Positions 17,088 through 25,593 of a DNA stretch of 64,000 nt are shown piece after piece. Below the pieces are notes generated by a model, which ran no database searches, was not told the origin of the DNA, and saw only the letters and a list, made by a program, of their open reading frames with translations. The translations under genes and the position numbers were made by a program. Location: the NCBI GenBank assembly GCA_030524635.1, contig JAUNGG010000011.1, forward strand, positions 1 to 64,000, written 5' to 3'. The first letter of the stretch is position 1. Every line of letters begins with the position of its first letter. This stretch comes from Lachnospiraceae bacterium. Its GTDB lineage: Bacteria > Bacillota > Clostridia > Lachnospirales > Lachnospiraceae.

Positions 17088-18224
17088 ATGATAAAACATA
17101 CAAACGCTCGTCCACAGGCCGCCAATTACAATCTTTTAAAAAGCCTTGCCATTTTTATGGTAATCGCAGTCCATATGCTGTCCGTGGCAGAGCTGATGCC
17201 GGCGGGAGATGTTCGGGCCTATCGGATTCATGAAGTGATCCGAACCATCCTGCTAACCTCCAACGGCTTATTTTTCATGATCAGCGGACGGTTTCTTCTG
17301 GAACACTATGATGGCAGAATCGGTCGTTTTTACTGGAAGCGTGTGGTAAAGATTGGGATTCCCGTGCTGCTGGCAGCGTTTTTTTATTACTGGTATGTAT
17401 ACGGAAGAAATGGAATCGGTTTTTCCTTCTGGAAGGGATTTGTGAAGGATTTTCTTCAGTGCCATATTCAGGGATATTTCTGGTTTGTGTTTGCGCTGGC
17501 TGGATTTTACCTGGCAGTGCCGTTTCTGGCGAAAATGTTTGCAGCCATGAGCCAGAGGGAGAAACGGATCCTTACCTGCGTTACTATGGCATACTTTTTC
17601 ATTCAGAATTTGTACCAGATTTTCAGCCTGGAGATGGTTCTGACCTCCTATCCTTTTTACAGCTGGCTTTTTTACTGTATTCTTGGTTATCTTCTGGACA
17701 GTCTGGAATTATCGGGGAAGGAGAAAAATTGGCTGATCCGGACAGGAGGTCTGGCTTTTCTGGTTTCTGCCTGGGAGATTTGTTTCTGGGAGCGGGAGAA
17801 TCCGGCTATCCATAATTATTCTGTGACGATGATTCTGATGACTACAGCAATCTATCTGGCTGTGACCACATATGGGGCGCATATTGCAGAACGGTTTTCT
17901 AATGTGATCAATTTTATTACCCGGCGTTCCTTTTATATTTATCTGATGCATGGCATTACCCAGTTTTGGCTGGGAGAGTGGATTTCCAGATATCTGGCAG
18001 GAAATCCCACAACGGGCCTGATCAGTGATGGTGCCGGGACCGTCATTCGGGCGGTGCCGGAAAGCGGGGGGCTTGCAAGGCTATGGCTTCTCTGGCTGGG
18101 CTTATCCATTATTTCTTATGGGATGGCGCTGGGAATCGGATGTGCTCTGGACTGGATCTATGGTCCGGTATCGAAAAGACTGATAGGGATAAAATGGCCA
18201 ATTAGAAAAGGGGATGTGAAATGA
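17088..18224 (+). CDS. Membrane acyltransferase (acyltransferase-3 family)
   Basis: A polytopic integral membrane protein of about 378 residues from the acyltransferase-3 (OafA/OatA-like) family, which transfers acetyl or other acyl groups to surface sugars or lipids. The first helix carries the family hallmark NYNLLKSLAIFMVIAVHM with the conserved His, and a second motif GLFFMISGRFLL follows. The start is uncertain: TTG 17058, GTG 17079 and ATG 17088 are in frame and none has a strong ribosome site. The ATG was chosen because it gives a normal N-terminus. Its stop overlaps the PPTase ATG by four bases, indicating coupling. Confidence 0.8.
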   Translation: MIKHTNARPQAANYNLLKSLAIFMVIAVHMLSVAELMPAGDVRAYRIHEVIRTILLTSNGLFFMISGRFLLEHYDGRIGRFYWKRVVKIGIPVLLAAFFYYWYVYGRNGIGFSFWKGFVKDFLQCHIQGYFWFVFALAGFYLAVPFLAKMFAAMSQREKRILTCVTMAYFFIQNLYQIFSLEMVLTSYPFYSWLFYCILGYLLDSLELSGKEKNWLIRTGGLAFLVSAWEICFWERENPAIHNYSVTMILMTTAIYLAVTTYGAHIAERFSNVINFITRRSFYIYLMHGITQFWLGEWISRYLAGNPTTGLISDGAGTVIRAVPESGGLARLWLLWLGLSIISYGMALGIGCALDWIYGPVSKRLIGIKWPIRKGDVK

Positions 18225-18868
18225 TTTATATAACAAAGTTTGAGATCCCAGTTTCTCAAAGAAATGAAAAATACCAAATGGAGCATCAGGCCGGGCTGGA
18301 GCTTCTGGCATATGGTCTGCACCGGGAATACGGTCTTTCTTTTCACGATCTCTCTGCTCAGATTCAAAAAGGGGAGCGGGGAAAGCCATATCTGCCGGAT
18401 TTTCCGCAGATTCATTTTAATATCAGCCACAGCGGATCTGTGGCGGTCTGTGCCCTGGGAAATCAGCCTTTGGGGATCGATGTAGAGCAGCTCCGCCCGG
18501 CAAGACTTGGGGCTGCACGGAGGATCCTGACAGATGGAGAGAGAAGACATCTGGAAGCCTGCTCGGAAAGGGATCGGGATCTGGAATTTTTCCGGATCTG
18601 GACGTTGAAGGAAAGCTATGCAAAGGCACTGGGTATTGGCCTGGCCCTGGACTTTCCTGCAGTGGAATTTTCCTTCGGCAGGCAACCCCAGGGAGAGATC
18701 CAGATGAAGCTGCTGAAAGCAGGAGCCCAGAAGGAGAACGTACCCTGGAGATTTACCCAGACCATATGGGAAGATTCCTATGTGATCTCCTTCTGCGGAT
18801 TGGAAGCACCTGGAAGTCTAATCCTGGTTTCATCGGGACAGCAGTATTCCCGGATGATCTGGATATAG
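18221..18868 (+). CDS. Sfp-type 4'-phosphopantetheinyl transferase
   Basis: A 215-residue enzyme that moves phosphopantetheine from CoA to carrier proteins. The magnesium motif GIDVEQ (85-90, D87 and E89) and the second motif WTLKESYAKA (127-136, E131) are intact, along with the FNISHSG substrate loop. Sfp-type enzymes usually serve polyketide or peptide synthetases, but no carrier protein is encoded nearby, so the client is elsewhere. It is coupled to the acyltransferase by an ATGA overlap. Its last 91 bp overlap the 3' end of the opposing LysR gene. Confidence 0.9.
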   Translation: MIYITKFEIPVSQRNEKYQMEHQAGLELLAYGLHREYGLSFHDLSAQIQKGERGKPYLPDFPQIHFNISHSGSVAVCALGNQPLGIDVEQLRPARLGAARRILTDGERRHLEACSERDRDLEFFRIWTLKESYAKALGIGLALDFPAVEFSFGRQPQGEIQMKLLKAGAQKENVPWRFTQTIWEDSYVISFCGLEAPGSLILVSSGQQYSRMIWI

Positions 18869-19752
18869 TCCTTGGCGTGCTGCGGCAGATACCGCCGCGG
18901 CTGGTAGGCGGCGATGGTTGTGGTTTCCACCGGCTGTCTGCCAATGGAAAAGCAAAGGGGATGATCGGGTCTGTTCCTTTCCAGAGAATGGAAATAAGAA
19001 GCCGGCGCAAAGGCAGCTCCCATTCCATCCATAGCCAGCTGGATGGACATCTGGCTGTTTCGGGTGTGGAGCAGCACCGGCGGTTGGATTTCATACTCCT
19101 CAAATATTTTTAATGCGATTCCTCCTGTATTCTGATCCGGGTACAGGAGGATAAAATTTTCCTGCTCTAATAACCGCAGATCCAGCCAGGGGTACTGATA
19201 CCCTGGCTTTTTTTCTGCCCTCCCAGCCAGTGGATGGTTTTCTGATAAGATCAGCACGATTTCCTCCTTCCGAATGATCTGATAGTCTAATAATTTAGGA
19301 AATTCGTGGACATTATAAAAGGTGAGATCAATGGAATGATTCCGCAGCGTTTGTTCTGCCACAAAATTAACCTCCTCCATCACATTGATGGTCACATAGG
19401 GATATTTTCGGTGAAACTCCATCAAGGTAGGCTGCAGCAGCGTGCTTCCCAGCATGATCGGGATGGCAATATTCAAACGCCCCTGCTCCTTGTGAGTGAT
19501 ATCCTCATACTCCTGATCCCATTCCTCCCCAAACGCCGCAATCTGTTCCGCATAATGCAGATACCGCTCCCCAATATAGGTAGGAATATAAGCATTATCG
19601 ATCCGCGAAAACAAAGGCGCCCCCAGCTGCCGCTCCAGATTTTTCAGATATTTACTCAAGGAAGGCTGGGAAATAAAAAGCGATTCCGCAGCCTTTCCGA
19701 TGTTTTTATGTTTTGCGATGGCTAAGATATAACGCGCCTCCTTCAGGTCCAT
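18778..19752 (-). CDS. LysR-family transcriptional regulator
   Basis: A 324-residue LysR regulator. The winged HTH lies at 1-60 (ILAIAKHKNIGKAAESLFIS), and a periplasmic-binding-like effector domain follows from about residue 90. GGAGGTGCAG immediately upstream fixes the start at 19752; an upstream in-frame extension to 20037 would run into the divergent operon and is rejected. It is divergent from the PotBCAD-like importer and purine deaminases, so it probably controls them in response to a substrate or product. The C-terminal ~30 residues overlap the PPTase gene on the other strand. Confidence 0.9.
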   Translation of the reverse strand: MDLKEARYILAIAKHKNIGKAAESLFISQPSLSKYLKNLERQLGAPLFSRIDNAYIPTYIGERYLHYAEQIAAFGEEWDQEYEDITHKEQGRLNIAIPIMLGSTLLQPTLMEFHRKYPYVTINVMEEVNFVAEQTLRNHSIDLTFYNVHEFPKLLDYQIIRKEEIVLILSENHPLAGRAEKKPGYQYPWLDLRLLEQENFILLYPDQNTGGIALKIFEEYEIQPPVLLHTRNSQMSIQLAMDGMGAAFAPASYFHSLERNRPDHPLCFSIGRQPVETTTIAAYQPRRYLPQHAKDYIQIIREYCCPDETRIRLPGASNPQKEIT

Positions 19753-19809
19753 TCTGCACCTCCGTAAATAAAATAGCTTTACTGCATAAAAAAAATAGAA
19801 TTTATGTAT

Positions 19810-19838
19810 TTGACGTATATTATATAACTTTTTATAAT
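19810..19838 (+). promoter_or_regulatory. Promoter of the importer-deaminase operon
   Basis: TTGACG (19810-19815), a 17-nt spacer and TATAAT (19833-19838), in the divergent interval between lysR and the first permease gene. The surrounding DNA is very AT-rich, which suits a LysR operator, though no exact T-N11-A box could be assigned with confidence. Confidence 0.65.
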
Positions 19839-19933
19839 AACCGTAAAGGTTTAAATTAGAAAACTTAATAAGTAAAATCAATCCAAAAGCAAGACATGAA
19901 AGCCAAAAGCGAAACACGAAAAGGAGGAGAAGT

Positions 19934-20764
19934 ATGAAAAAAAGCAGTACATGGATCATGCTGGCGCCAGGTCTTATCATCCTGCTGGTATGTCTGGCCA
20001 TGCCCTTACTAAAAGTGCTGGTTCCCACCTTCACCATAGGTGATTATCCCTTCAGCGCTTATGTGCAGTTTTTCCAGGACGAGTATTACCTGAAGATCTT
20101 TTTCAGGACAGTCCGGATTGCAGTGATCACCACAGCAGTCTGTATGCTGGGAGGAATTCCCACTGCTTACTTTATCAGCCGGTGCAGCAAGAAGTGGAGG
20201 GGACTTCTTCTGGCAGCGTCCATTTTCCCTATGATGACCAACTCCGTCATCCGAAGCTTTGCCTGGATTAATATTCTGGGAAGCAATGGGATCGTAAACA
20301 AGCTTCTGATGGCCCTCAATGTGGTGGAGAAGCCTATGAAGCTTCTGTACACAGATTTTGCTATTATTATCGGCTCTGTCTACCTGTTCCTTCCGCTGAT
20401 GATCGTGACTGTAACCGGCGTGATGGAAAATATTGATGATGACATGATGGAAGCCGCTCAAAGCCTTGGCGCCAACCGCCTTTTAGCTTTTATGAAGGTG
20501 ATCTTCCCCATGAGCCTTCCCGGCATTATTGTAGGCGGCATCCTGGTATTTACCGGAACGCTGACGGCCTACACCACGCCTCAGCTGTTAGGAGGCAACA
20601 GCAACATGGTTCTGGCAACCCTGATCTATCAGCGGGCCATGTCCGTAGGAGACTGGAACGGCGCTTCCGTGGTGGCGCTGATTATGATCATTGTTACCCT
20701 GGTTGTGATCAAGGGCTTCAACGCGCTGGCTGCGAAGCTGGATAAGAGAGGTGAAAAGGGATGA
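19934..20764 (+). CDS. PotB-like ABC transporter permease
   Basis: A 276-residue inner-membrane permease of the spermidine/putrescine (PotB) class with about six helices. The EAA loop EAAQSLGANRLLAFMKVIFP docks the ATPase. The N-terminal helix follows MKKSSTWIMLAPG, with AAAGGAGGAG before the ATG. Its end overlaps the next permease by four bases. Class membership suggests a small organic ligand such as a polyamine. The operon's two deaminases argue instead for a nucleobase or nucleoside-derived substrate. Confidence 0.88.
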   Translation: MKKSSTWIMLAPGLIILLVCLAMPLLKVLVPTFTIGDYPFSAYVQFFQDEYYLKIFFRTVRIAVITTAVCMLGGIPTAYFISRCSKKWRGLLLAASIFPMMTNSVIRSFAWINILGSNGIVNKLLMALNVVEKPMKLLYTDFAIIIGSVYLFLPLMIVTVTGVMENIDDDMMEAAQSLGANRLLAFMKVIFPMSLPGIIVGGILVFTGTLTAYTTPQLLGGNSNMVLATLIYQRAMSVGDWNGASVVALIMIIVTLVVIKGFNALAAKLDKRGEKG

Positions 20765-21543
20765 AAAAGAATAAATGGCTTACTGCCTATGCAGCAGTTA
20801 TTTTCGCGTTTTTAATGATCCCGCTGCTGATCATTACCGTGACGGCCTTCGGAGGCGGAAGCGCCATCACCTTTCCCATTGATTCCTTTTCGGTGAAATG
20901 GTTTGCTAACGTATTTTCCTTAAAATCCTTCCGGCGCTCCTTCTTAACCAGCCTGGAGGTAGCATTCCTGGCTACCATCATTGCTCTTTTAGTAGGTGTT
21001 CCGGCGGCTTATGCCCTGGCACGTTCTCATATGAAGGGACGACAGCTGTTAAAATCCATTTTCCTGTCACCTACCATTGTGCCGGGAATCGTAATCGGCT
21101 TTATCCTGTACCAGTTTTTGATCCTGACCTTCCGGATTCCGGTGCTGCCAAGTCTTTTAGCCGGCCATTTTATGGTGACGCTGCCTTACGTGATCCGCGT
21201 GGTAGGCTCTGCCATGGAGCAGTTTGACTTTTCCATCGAGGAGGCGGCATGGAGCCTGGGCTGTCCCAAGGGGAAGGCATTTTTCCAGGTGGTCCTGCCT
21301 AATGTGACCTCCGGCATTTCCTCTGCGTTTATGCTGGCATTTATCAATTCCTTTAACAATATTCCAGTGTCCATGTTCCTGACCGGACCGGGAGTCAGCA
21401 CCTTCCCGGCGACGCTGATGAATTATATTGAGTACAATTACGACCCTACTGTTTCAGCAGTTTCTGTGCTGCTGATGGCGGCTACTGTGATCATCATGGT
21501 AATCGTAGATAAGACCCTGGGCATCGCTTCCCTGGCAAAATAG
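20761..21543 (+). CDS. PotC-like ABC transporter permease
   Basis: The second permease, 260 residues, pairing with the upstream subunit to form a heterodimeric channel. It has the EAA loop EEAAWSLGCPKGKAFFQVVL and about six hydrophobic helices. The ATG overlaps the previous stop (ATGA). The family is the same as PotC of polyamine importers; the true ligand is unknown. Confidence 0.88.
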   Translation: MKKNKWLTAYAAVIFAFLMIPLLIITVTAFGGGSAITFPIDSFSVKWFANVFSLKSFRRSFLTSLEVAFLATIIALLVGVPAAYALARSHMKGRQLLKSIFLSPTIVPGIVIGFILYQFLILTFRIPVLPSLLAGHFMVTLPYVIRVVGSAMEQFDFSIEEAAWSLGCPKGKAFFQVVLPNVTSGISSAFMLAFINSFNNIPVSMFLTGPGVSTFPATLMNYIEYNYDPTVSAVSVLLMAATVIIMVIVDKTLGIASLAK

Positions 21544-21556
21544 GAGGAAAATGACA

Positions 21557-22597
21557 ATGGCTTTCATGACATTAAATCAGATCGACGTTAGTTATGATAA
21601 GAAAAAACAGATTTTAAAGGGACTGAATCTGGATGTGGAAAAGGGAGAACTGGTTTCCCTCTTAGGTCCCAGCGGCTGCGGAAAGACGACAACGCTCCGT
21701 GTAGTAGCCGGATTTATCGAGCCAAAGGGCGGCACCTTTACGCTGGATGGGGAGGATATGACCCGGTGTCCGGTTCACAAGCGGAATTTCGGCCTGGTGT
21801 TTCAGAGCTATGCCTTGTTTCCACATTTAAGCGTCTATGACAATGTGGCCTTCGGCCTCCGCACCAGAAAGGTGGAGAAGGACGTGATTGACAGGAAGGT
21901 AAAGGAGATTCTGGAGGTCTGCGGCCTGACCGAGCTGGCAAGCCGTTTCCCCAAGGAGATGTCCGGCGGTCAGAGACAGCGTGTGGCTCTGGCCCGTGCG
22001 CTGGTGATCGAGCCCAAGCTTCTCCTTCTGGATGAGCCCTTAAGCAACCTGGATGCCAAGCTGAGAGTCAGCATGCGTGTGGAGATCAAGCGGCTGCAGA
22101 AGAAGCTGGGAATCACCACCCTGTTCGTCACCCACGACCAGGAGGAGTGCTTCTCCATCTCCGACAAGGTTGCCATTATGAACCAGGGTGTGATCGAGCA
22201 GTACGATTCCCCGGAAAATATCTACAAGCGCCCTGCCACCGAGTTTGTGGCACGGTTTATCGGGTTTGAAAACTTCCTGGAGCTGAAGCCGGCAGGCAAT
22301 AACTGCTATCAGGCGTCAGACGGAAGCACGTTCCGTGTGTCCATGAGCTGGGGCAATGAGCCCTTTTCCGGAACCATCCGCCCGGACGATATCCGGCTGG
22401 CAGAGGACGGCCAGAAGGAGAATGTGATCACCGGAACGGTAGGAGTGCGCACCTTCCTTGGAAAGAGCTATCAGTACGAGGTGAGCACCGCAGCGGGGAC
22501 GCTGAAGGTAAATATGGATACGGAGTATGCATTCCAGGAGGGTGATTCGATCCGGCTGTATCTGCCGGAGGATAAGCTGATCCTGGTAAGAAAGTAA
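21557..22597 (+). CDS. PotA-like ABC transporter ATP-binding protein
   Basis: A 346-residue ATPase energising the PotBC-like permeases. Walker A is GPSGCGKTT, the signature is MSGGQRQR, Walker B is LLLDEPLSNLDAK, and the switch His lies in VTHDQEE. A C-terminal TOBE/OB regulatory domain covers roughly the last 100 residues (TIRPDDIRLAE). GGAGG at 21543-21547 is 9 nt before the ATG at 21557 but only 3 nt before an in-frame ATG at 21551, so the inner start is favoured. Confidence 0.9.
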   Translation: MAFMTLNQIDVSYDKKKQILKGLNLDVEKGELVSLLGPSGCGKTTTLRVVAGFIEPKGGTFTLDGEDMTRCPVHKRNFGLVFQSYALFPHLSVYDNVAFGLRTRKVEKDVIDRKVKEILEVCGLTELASRFPKEMSGGQRQRVALARALVIEPKLLLLDEPLSNLDAKLRVSMRVEIKRLQKKLGITTLFVTHDQEECFSISDKVAIMNQGVIEQYDSPENIYKRPATEFVARFIGFENFLELKPAGNNCYQASDGSTFRVSMSWGNEPFSGTIRPDDIRLAEDGQKENVITGTVGVRTFLGKSYQYEVSTAAGTLKVNMDTEYAFQEGDSIRLYLPEDKLILVRK

Positions 22598-22623
22598 AAA
22601 TGAAAAGTAAAGGAGAGACAATT

Positions 22624-23742
22624 ATGAAAAAGAGAGTATTAGCATCCATTCTTTGCGCCGCTATGGTGATGACTGCATGCGGCGGACAGGCATCTGGAGA
22701 CAGCGCCGGGAATTCCGGCAATGCAGGCGGACAGAACACGGAGCAGGCAGCTGGTTCCGGTGATTCCTCCAGTGCAGCAGGCGGACAGAAGCTGGTTCTT
22801 TCCACCTTCGGTTTAAGCGAGGATATCTCTGCGGAGGAGGTTTACGCCCCGTTTGAGGAGGAGTTTAACTGCGAGATCGTGACGGAGACCGGCGGAGCCA
22901 ATGACCGTTACACCAAGCTGGCAGCGGACAGCCAGTCCACCATCGATGTGATCGAGTTATCCCAGGCTATGACAGCAAAGGGAATTGCAGAAGGCTTATT
23001 TGAGGATATTGATTTAAGCAAGCTGGAAAATGCAGCCGATATGATCACCGCAGCCAAGACCATGGCAGAGGAAGGCCAGGGCGTAGCCTACACCATCAAC
23101 AGCATCGGCATTATGTATAATCCGGATGTGGTGGATTTTGAGATCACCAGCTTTGATGATCTGTGGGATCCTCGTCTGGAGGGTATGGTTTCCATCCCGG
23201 AGATCACCACCACCTTCGGTCCGGCTATGGTATACATGGCAAGCGATCACGCAGGCGTTGATATCAAGAGCGACAACGGCGAGGCTGCCTTCCAGGCACT
23301 TTCTGAGTTGAAGCCAAACCTGGTAAAGACCTACACCAAGTCCTCTGATTTAATCAACATGTTTACCTCCGGTGAGGTGGCTGCTGCTGTAGTAGGAAAC
23401 TTCGGTGTGCCCACCATTCAGGCAGCAAATCCAAATCTGATCTATGTAAGCCCGGAGACCACCTATGCAAACTTTAACATTATCAGCATCACCAAAAACT
23501 GTAAAAATAAGGATCTGGCATATGCCTATTTAAACTACCGGTTAAGTGAAGAGCTTCAGACCAAGACCGGAAAGGCATTAAACGAGGCGCCTACCAACAG
23601 TAAGGTAACCTTTACCGAGGAGGAGGCCAAGAACATGACCTACGGCAAGGTAGCAGAGGGTGCAAAGGCGCTGGATTATTCCTTCGTGAATCCCCAGTTA
23701 AACAGCTGGATTGATCAGTGGAACCGCATTATCAACAACTAA
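22624..23742 (+). CDS. PotD-like extracellular solute-binding lipoprotein
   Basis: A 372-residue substrate-binding protein with an N-terminal signal ending in the lipobox MTAC, a Ser/Gly/Gln-rich linker, then a bacterial solute-binding fold of the PotD/PotF class. AAAGGAGAGACAATT precedes the ATG at 22624; the in-frame start at 22600 lies upstream of this site and is rejected. The gene ends 9 bp before adenine deaminase, so capture and catabolism are encoded together. Confidence 0.88.
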   Translation: MKKRVLASILCAAMVMTACGGQASGDSAGNSGNAGGQNTEQAAGSGDSSSAAGGQKLVLSTFGLSEDISAEEVYAPFEEEFNCEIVTETGGANDRYTKLAADSQSTIDVIELSQAMTAKGIAEGLFEDIDLSKLENAADMITAAKTMAEEGQGVAYTINSIGIMYNPDVVDFEITSFDDLWDPRLEGMVSIPEITTTFGPAMVYMASDHAGVDIKSDNGEAAFQALSELKPNLVKTYTKSSDLINMFTSGEVAAAVVGNFGVPTIQAANPNLIYVSPETTYANFNIISITKNCKNKDLAYAYLNYRLSEELQTKTGKALNEAPTNSKVTFTEEEAKNMTYGKVAEGAKALDYSFVNPQLNSWIDQWNRIINN

Positions 23743-23751
23743 GGAGATTTT

Positions 23752-25593
23752 GTGAAGGTTGATTATATCATAAAGGATGCCTGGGTCTATCAGACCTTCC
23801 GGCAATGCTTTGAAAAGAGAGAGGTAGCAGTTTCGGGGGAACGCATTTTAGCGGTTTCCCCGAAATTTGCAGGTGCATGTGATCGGATCATCGACGGCAG
23901 CGGGATGTATCTGATCCCGGGACTGATCGATATCCACATGCATATTGAAAGCTCCATGACCTATCCAAAGGAATTTTCCCGGCTTGCATTGCAGCACGGG
24001 ACCACCACGGTAGTGGCAGATGCCCATGAGATCGCCAATGTATTCGGCATGGAGGGAATTTGCTCCTTTATGGATCAGGAAACGGAGATGGATATTTTTT
24101 ATGCCATCCCATCCAGTGTTCCTGCTACCAGCTGGGAGCTGGAAACGCCGGGAGCGGCCATCGGGGAGGAAGAGACCAGGCAGCTTTTAGAGGATGATCG
24201 GGTGCTGTGTCTGGGTGAGGTGATGAACTTTAGGGATCTGGTGCCAGAAGAGCCGGATGGACTGATTTCAAAGCCGGATGCTGCACTGGCTCATAAAGCC
24301 GATACAAAGACTCTTCGCCTGATCCGTATGTGCCGCAGCCGGCGGGGGCGGGATATCCGGATCGAGGGGCACTGCCCGAAGATCACAGGAATGGACTTAA
24401 ACCGCTTTATCTTCGCCGGAGTGGATGCCGACCACACCCAGCAGACCCCGGAGTCCGTTCTGGAAAAGTCGGATCTGGGAATGTTTCTGGAGCTGCAGAG
24501 AAAATCTCTGACCCCGGAGGTGGTGGAGGCAGTGTGCAGCCACAGGCTGTATGAAAATGTTGCTCTGATCACAGACGATACCATGCCGGACCAGCTGTTG
24601 GAGGGACAGCTAAACCGTATTCTGCTGGCTGCCGTTCAGGCAGGAATGCCGGTTGAGAAGGCTATCTACTGCGCCACCTATACACCAGCCAGACGGATGC
24701 ATTTAGATGACCGTGGCATGATCGGGCCGGGAAAGCTGGCGGATTTCCTGCTGCTGCAGGATCTGGATACCTTCCGCCCGGCTGCCGTAGTCAAAAGCGG
24801 CCGGCTGGTGTCCGGGAGCTGGTGGATGGCCGGGAGTGCAGGAAAGGCGGCGGAACAAGCAGATCCGAAGGAGGAAGAGCCATCTGCTGTCAGTACCGTA
24901 TGCTCGTCTCGTTTTGCAGCGGATACCATATTTCCGCCCCATTTTTATCATTCCGTGCATTGCCGCGGAGCAGTGGCTTCCGACTTTATCCTGACGGCAG
25001 GAAAGGCCTGCACCAGTGTCCTGGCCAATGTGATCCGGATCGGCACCTTCGGAACGGCCACGGAGCTGGTCAGACGGAGGATCCCGGTAAGAAATGGTGT
25101 CATCTGCTGGCAGGAGGCAGGGCTCTGTCTGGCTGTGATTTTTGAGCGGCATGGCAGGAATGGAAATATTGCAGCAGGGCTGGTGGAGGGAGCCTTCCAG
25201 AAACCGGGAGCAGCGGCCACCACCTGGTCCCATGACAGTCATAATCTTCTGGTGCTGGGAAATTCGCCGGAGGATATGGTGATTGCCCAGAATCGGGTCA
25301 TAGCCCTTCAGGGGGGATATGTGGTTGCAGCAGAAGGAGCGGTAGCTGCGGAGGCCCTATTACAGGTAGGAGGCATTATCAATGACGGTCCCCTTGAGAA
25401 GCTGGCCAAGGATCTTGGCAGGGTGCGGGGAGCGATGGCTGCGCTGGGATATGAAAATAACAATGAGATCATGTCCATGTCTACCCTGGCGCTTCCGGTT
25501 TCTCCAGCTTTGAAGCTGACGGATTACGGGCTTCTGGACGTAAAAACACAGAAAAAAGTGGCATTGATCGCAGAGGAGTGCTTGGATGTATGA
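23752..25593 (+). CDS. ade: Adenine deaminase
   Basis: A 613-residue amidohydrolase converting adenine to hypoxanthine and ammonia. The metal motif is HMHIESS (H62, H64, E66). AHEIANVFG and the C-terminal SHDSHNLLVLG and NEIMSMSTLALPVSP signatures are specific to bacterial adenine deaminases. The length is in the family range, although the linker at about 355-390 between the two parts is unusually rich in Ala, Lys and Glu. The start is GTG with GGAG before it. The stop overlaps the next ATG. Placement after an importer links it to uptake of adenine or a compound that yields it. Confidence 0.92.
   Translation: MKVDYIIKDAWVYQTFRQCFEKREVAVSGERILAVSPKFAGACDRIIDGSGMYLIPGLIDIHMHIESSMTYPKEFSRLALQHGTTTVVADAHEIANVFGMEGICSFMDQETEMDIFYAIPSSVPATSWELETPGAAIGEEETRQLLEDDRVLCLGEVMNFRDLVPEEPDGLISKPDAALAHKADTKTLRLIRMCRSRRGRDIRIEGHCPKITGMDLNRFIFAGVDADHTQQTPESVLEKSDLGMFLELQRKSLTPEVVEAVCSHRLYENVALITDDTMPDQLLEGQLNRILLAAVQAGMPVEKAIYCATYTPARRMHLDDRGMIGPGKLADFLLLQDLDTFRPAAVVKSGRLVSGSWWMAGSAGKAAEQADPKEEEPSAVSTVCSSRFAADTIFPPHFYHSVHCRGAVASDFILTAGKACTSVLANVIRIGTFGTATELVRRRIPVRNGVICWQEAGLCLAVIFERHGRNGNIAAGLVEGAFQKPGAAATTWSHDSHNLLVLGNSPEDMVIAQNRVIALQGGYVVAAEGAVAAEALLQVGGIINDGPLEKLAKDLGRVRGAMAALGYENNNEIMSMSTLALPVSPALKLTDYGLLDVKTQKKVALIAEECLDV

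Noticed and set aside
19753-20037. N-terminal extension of the LysR protein
   Set aside because: It would run through the divergent promoter and into the first permease gene; GGAGG fits the start at 19752.
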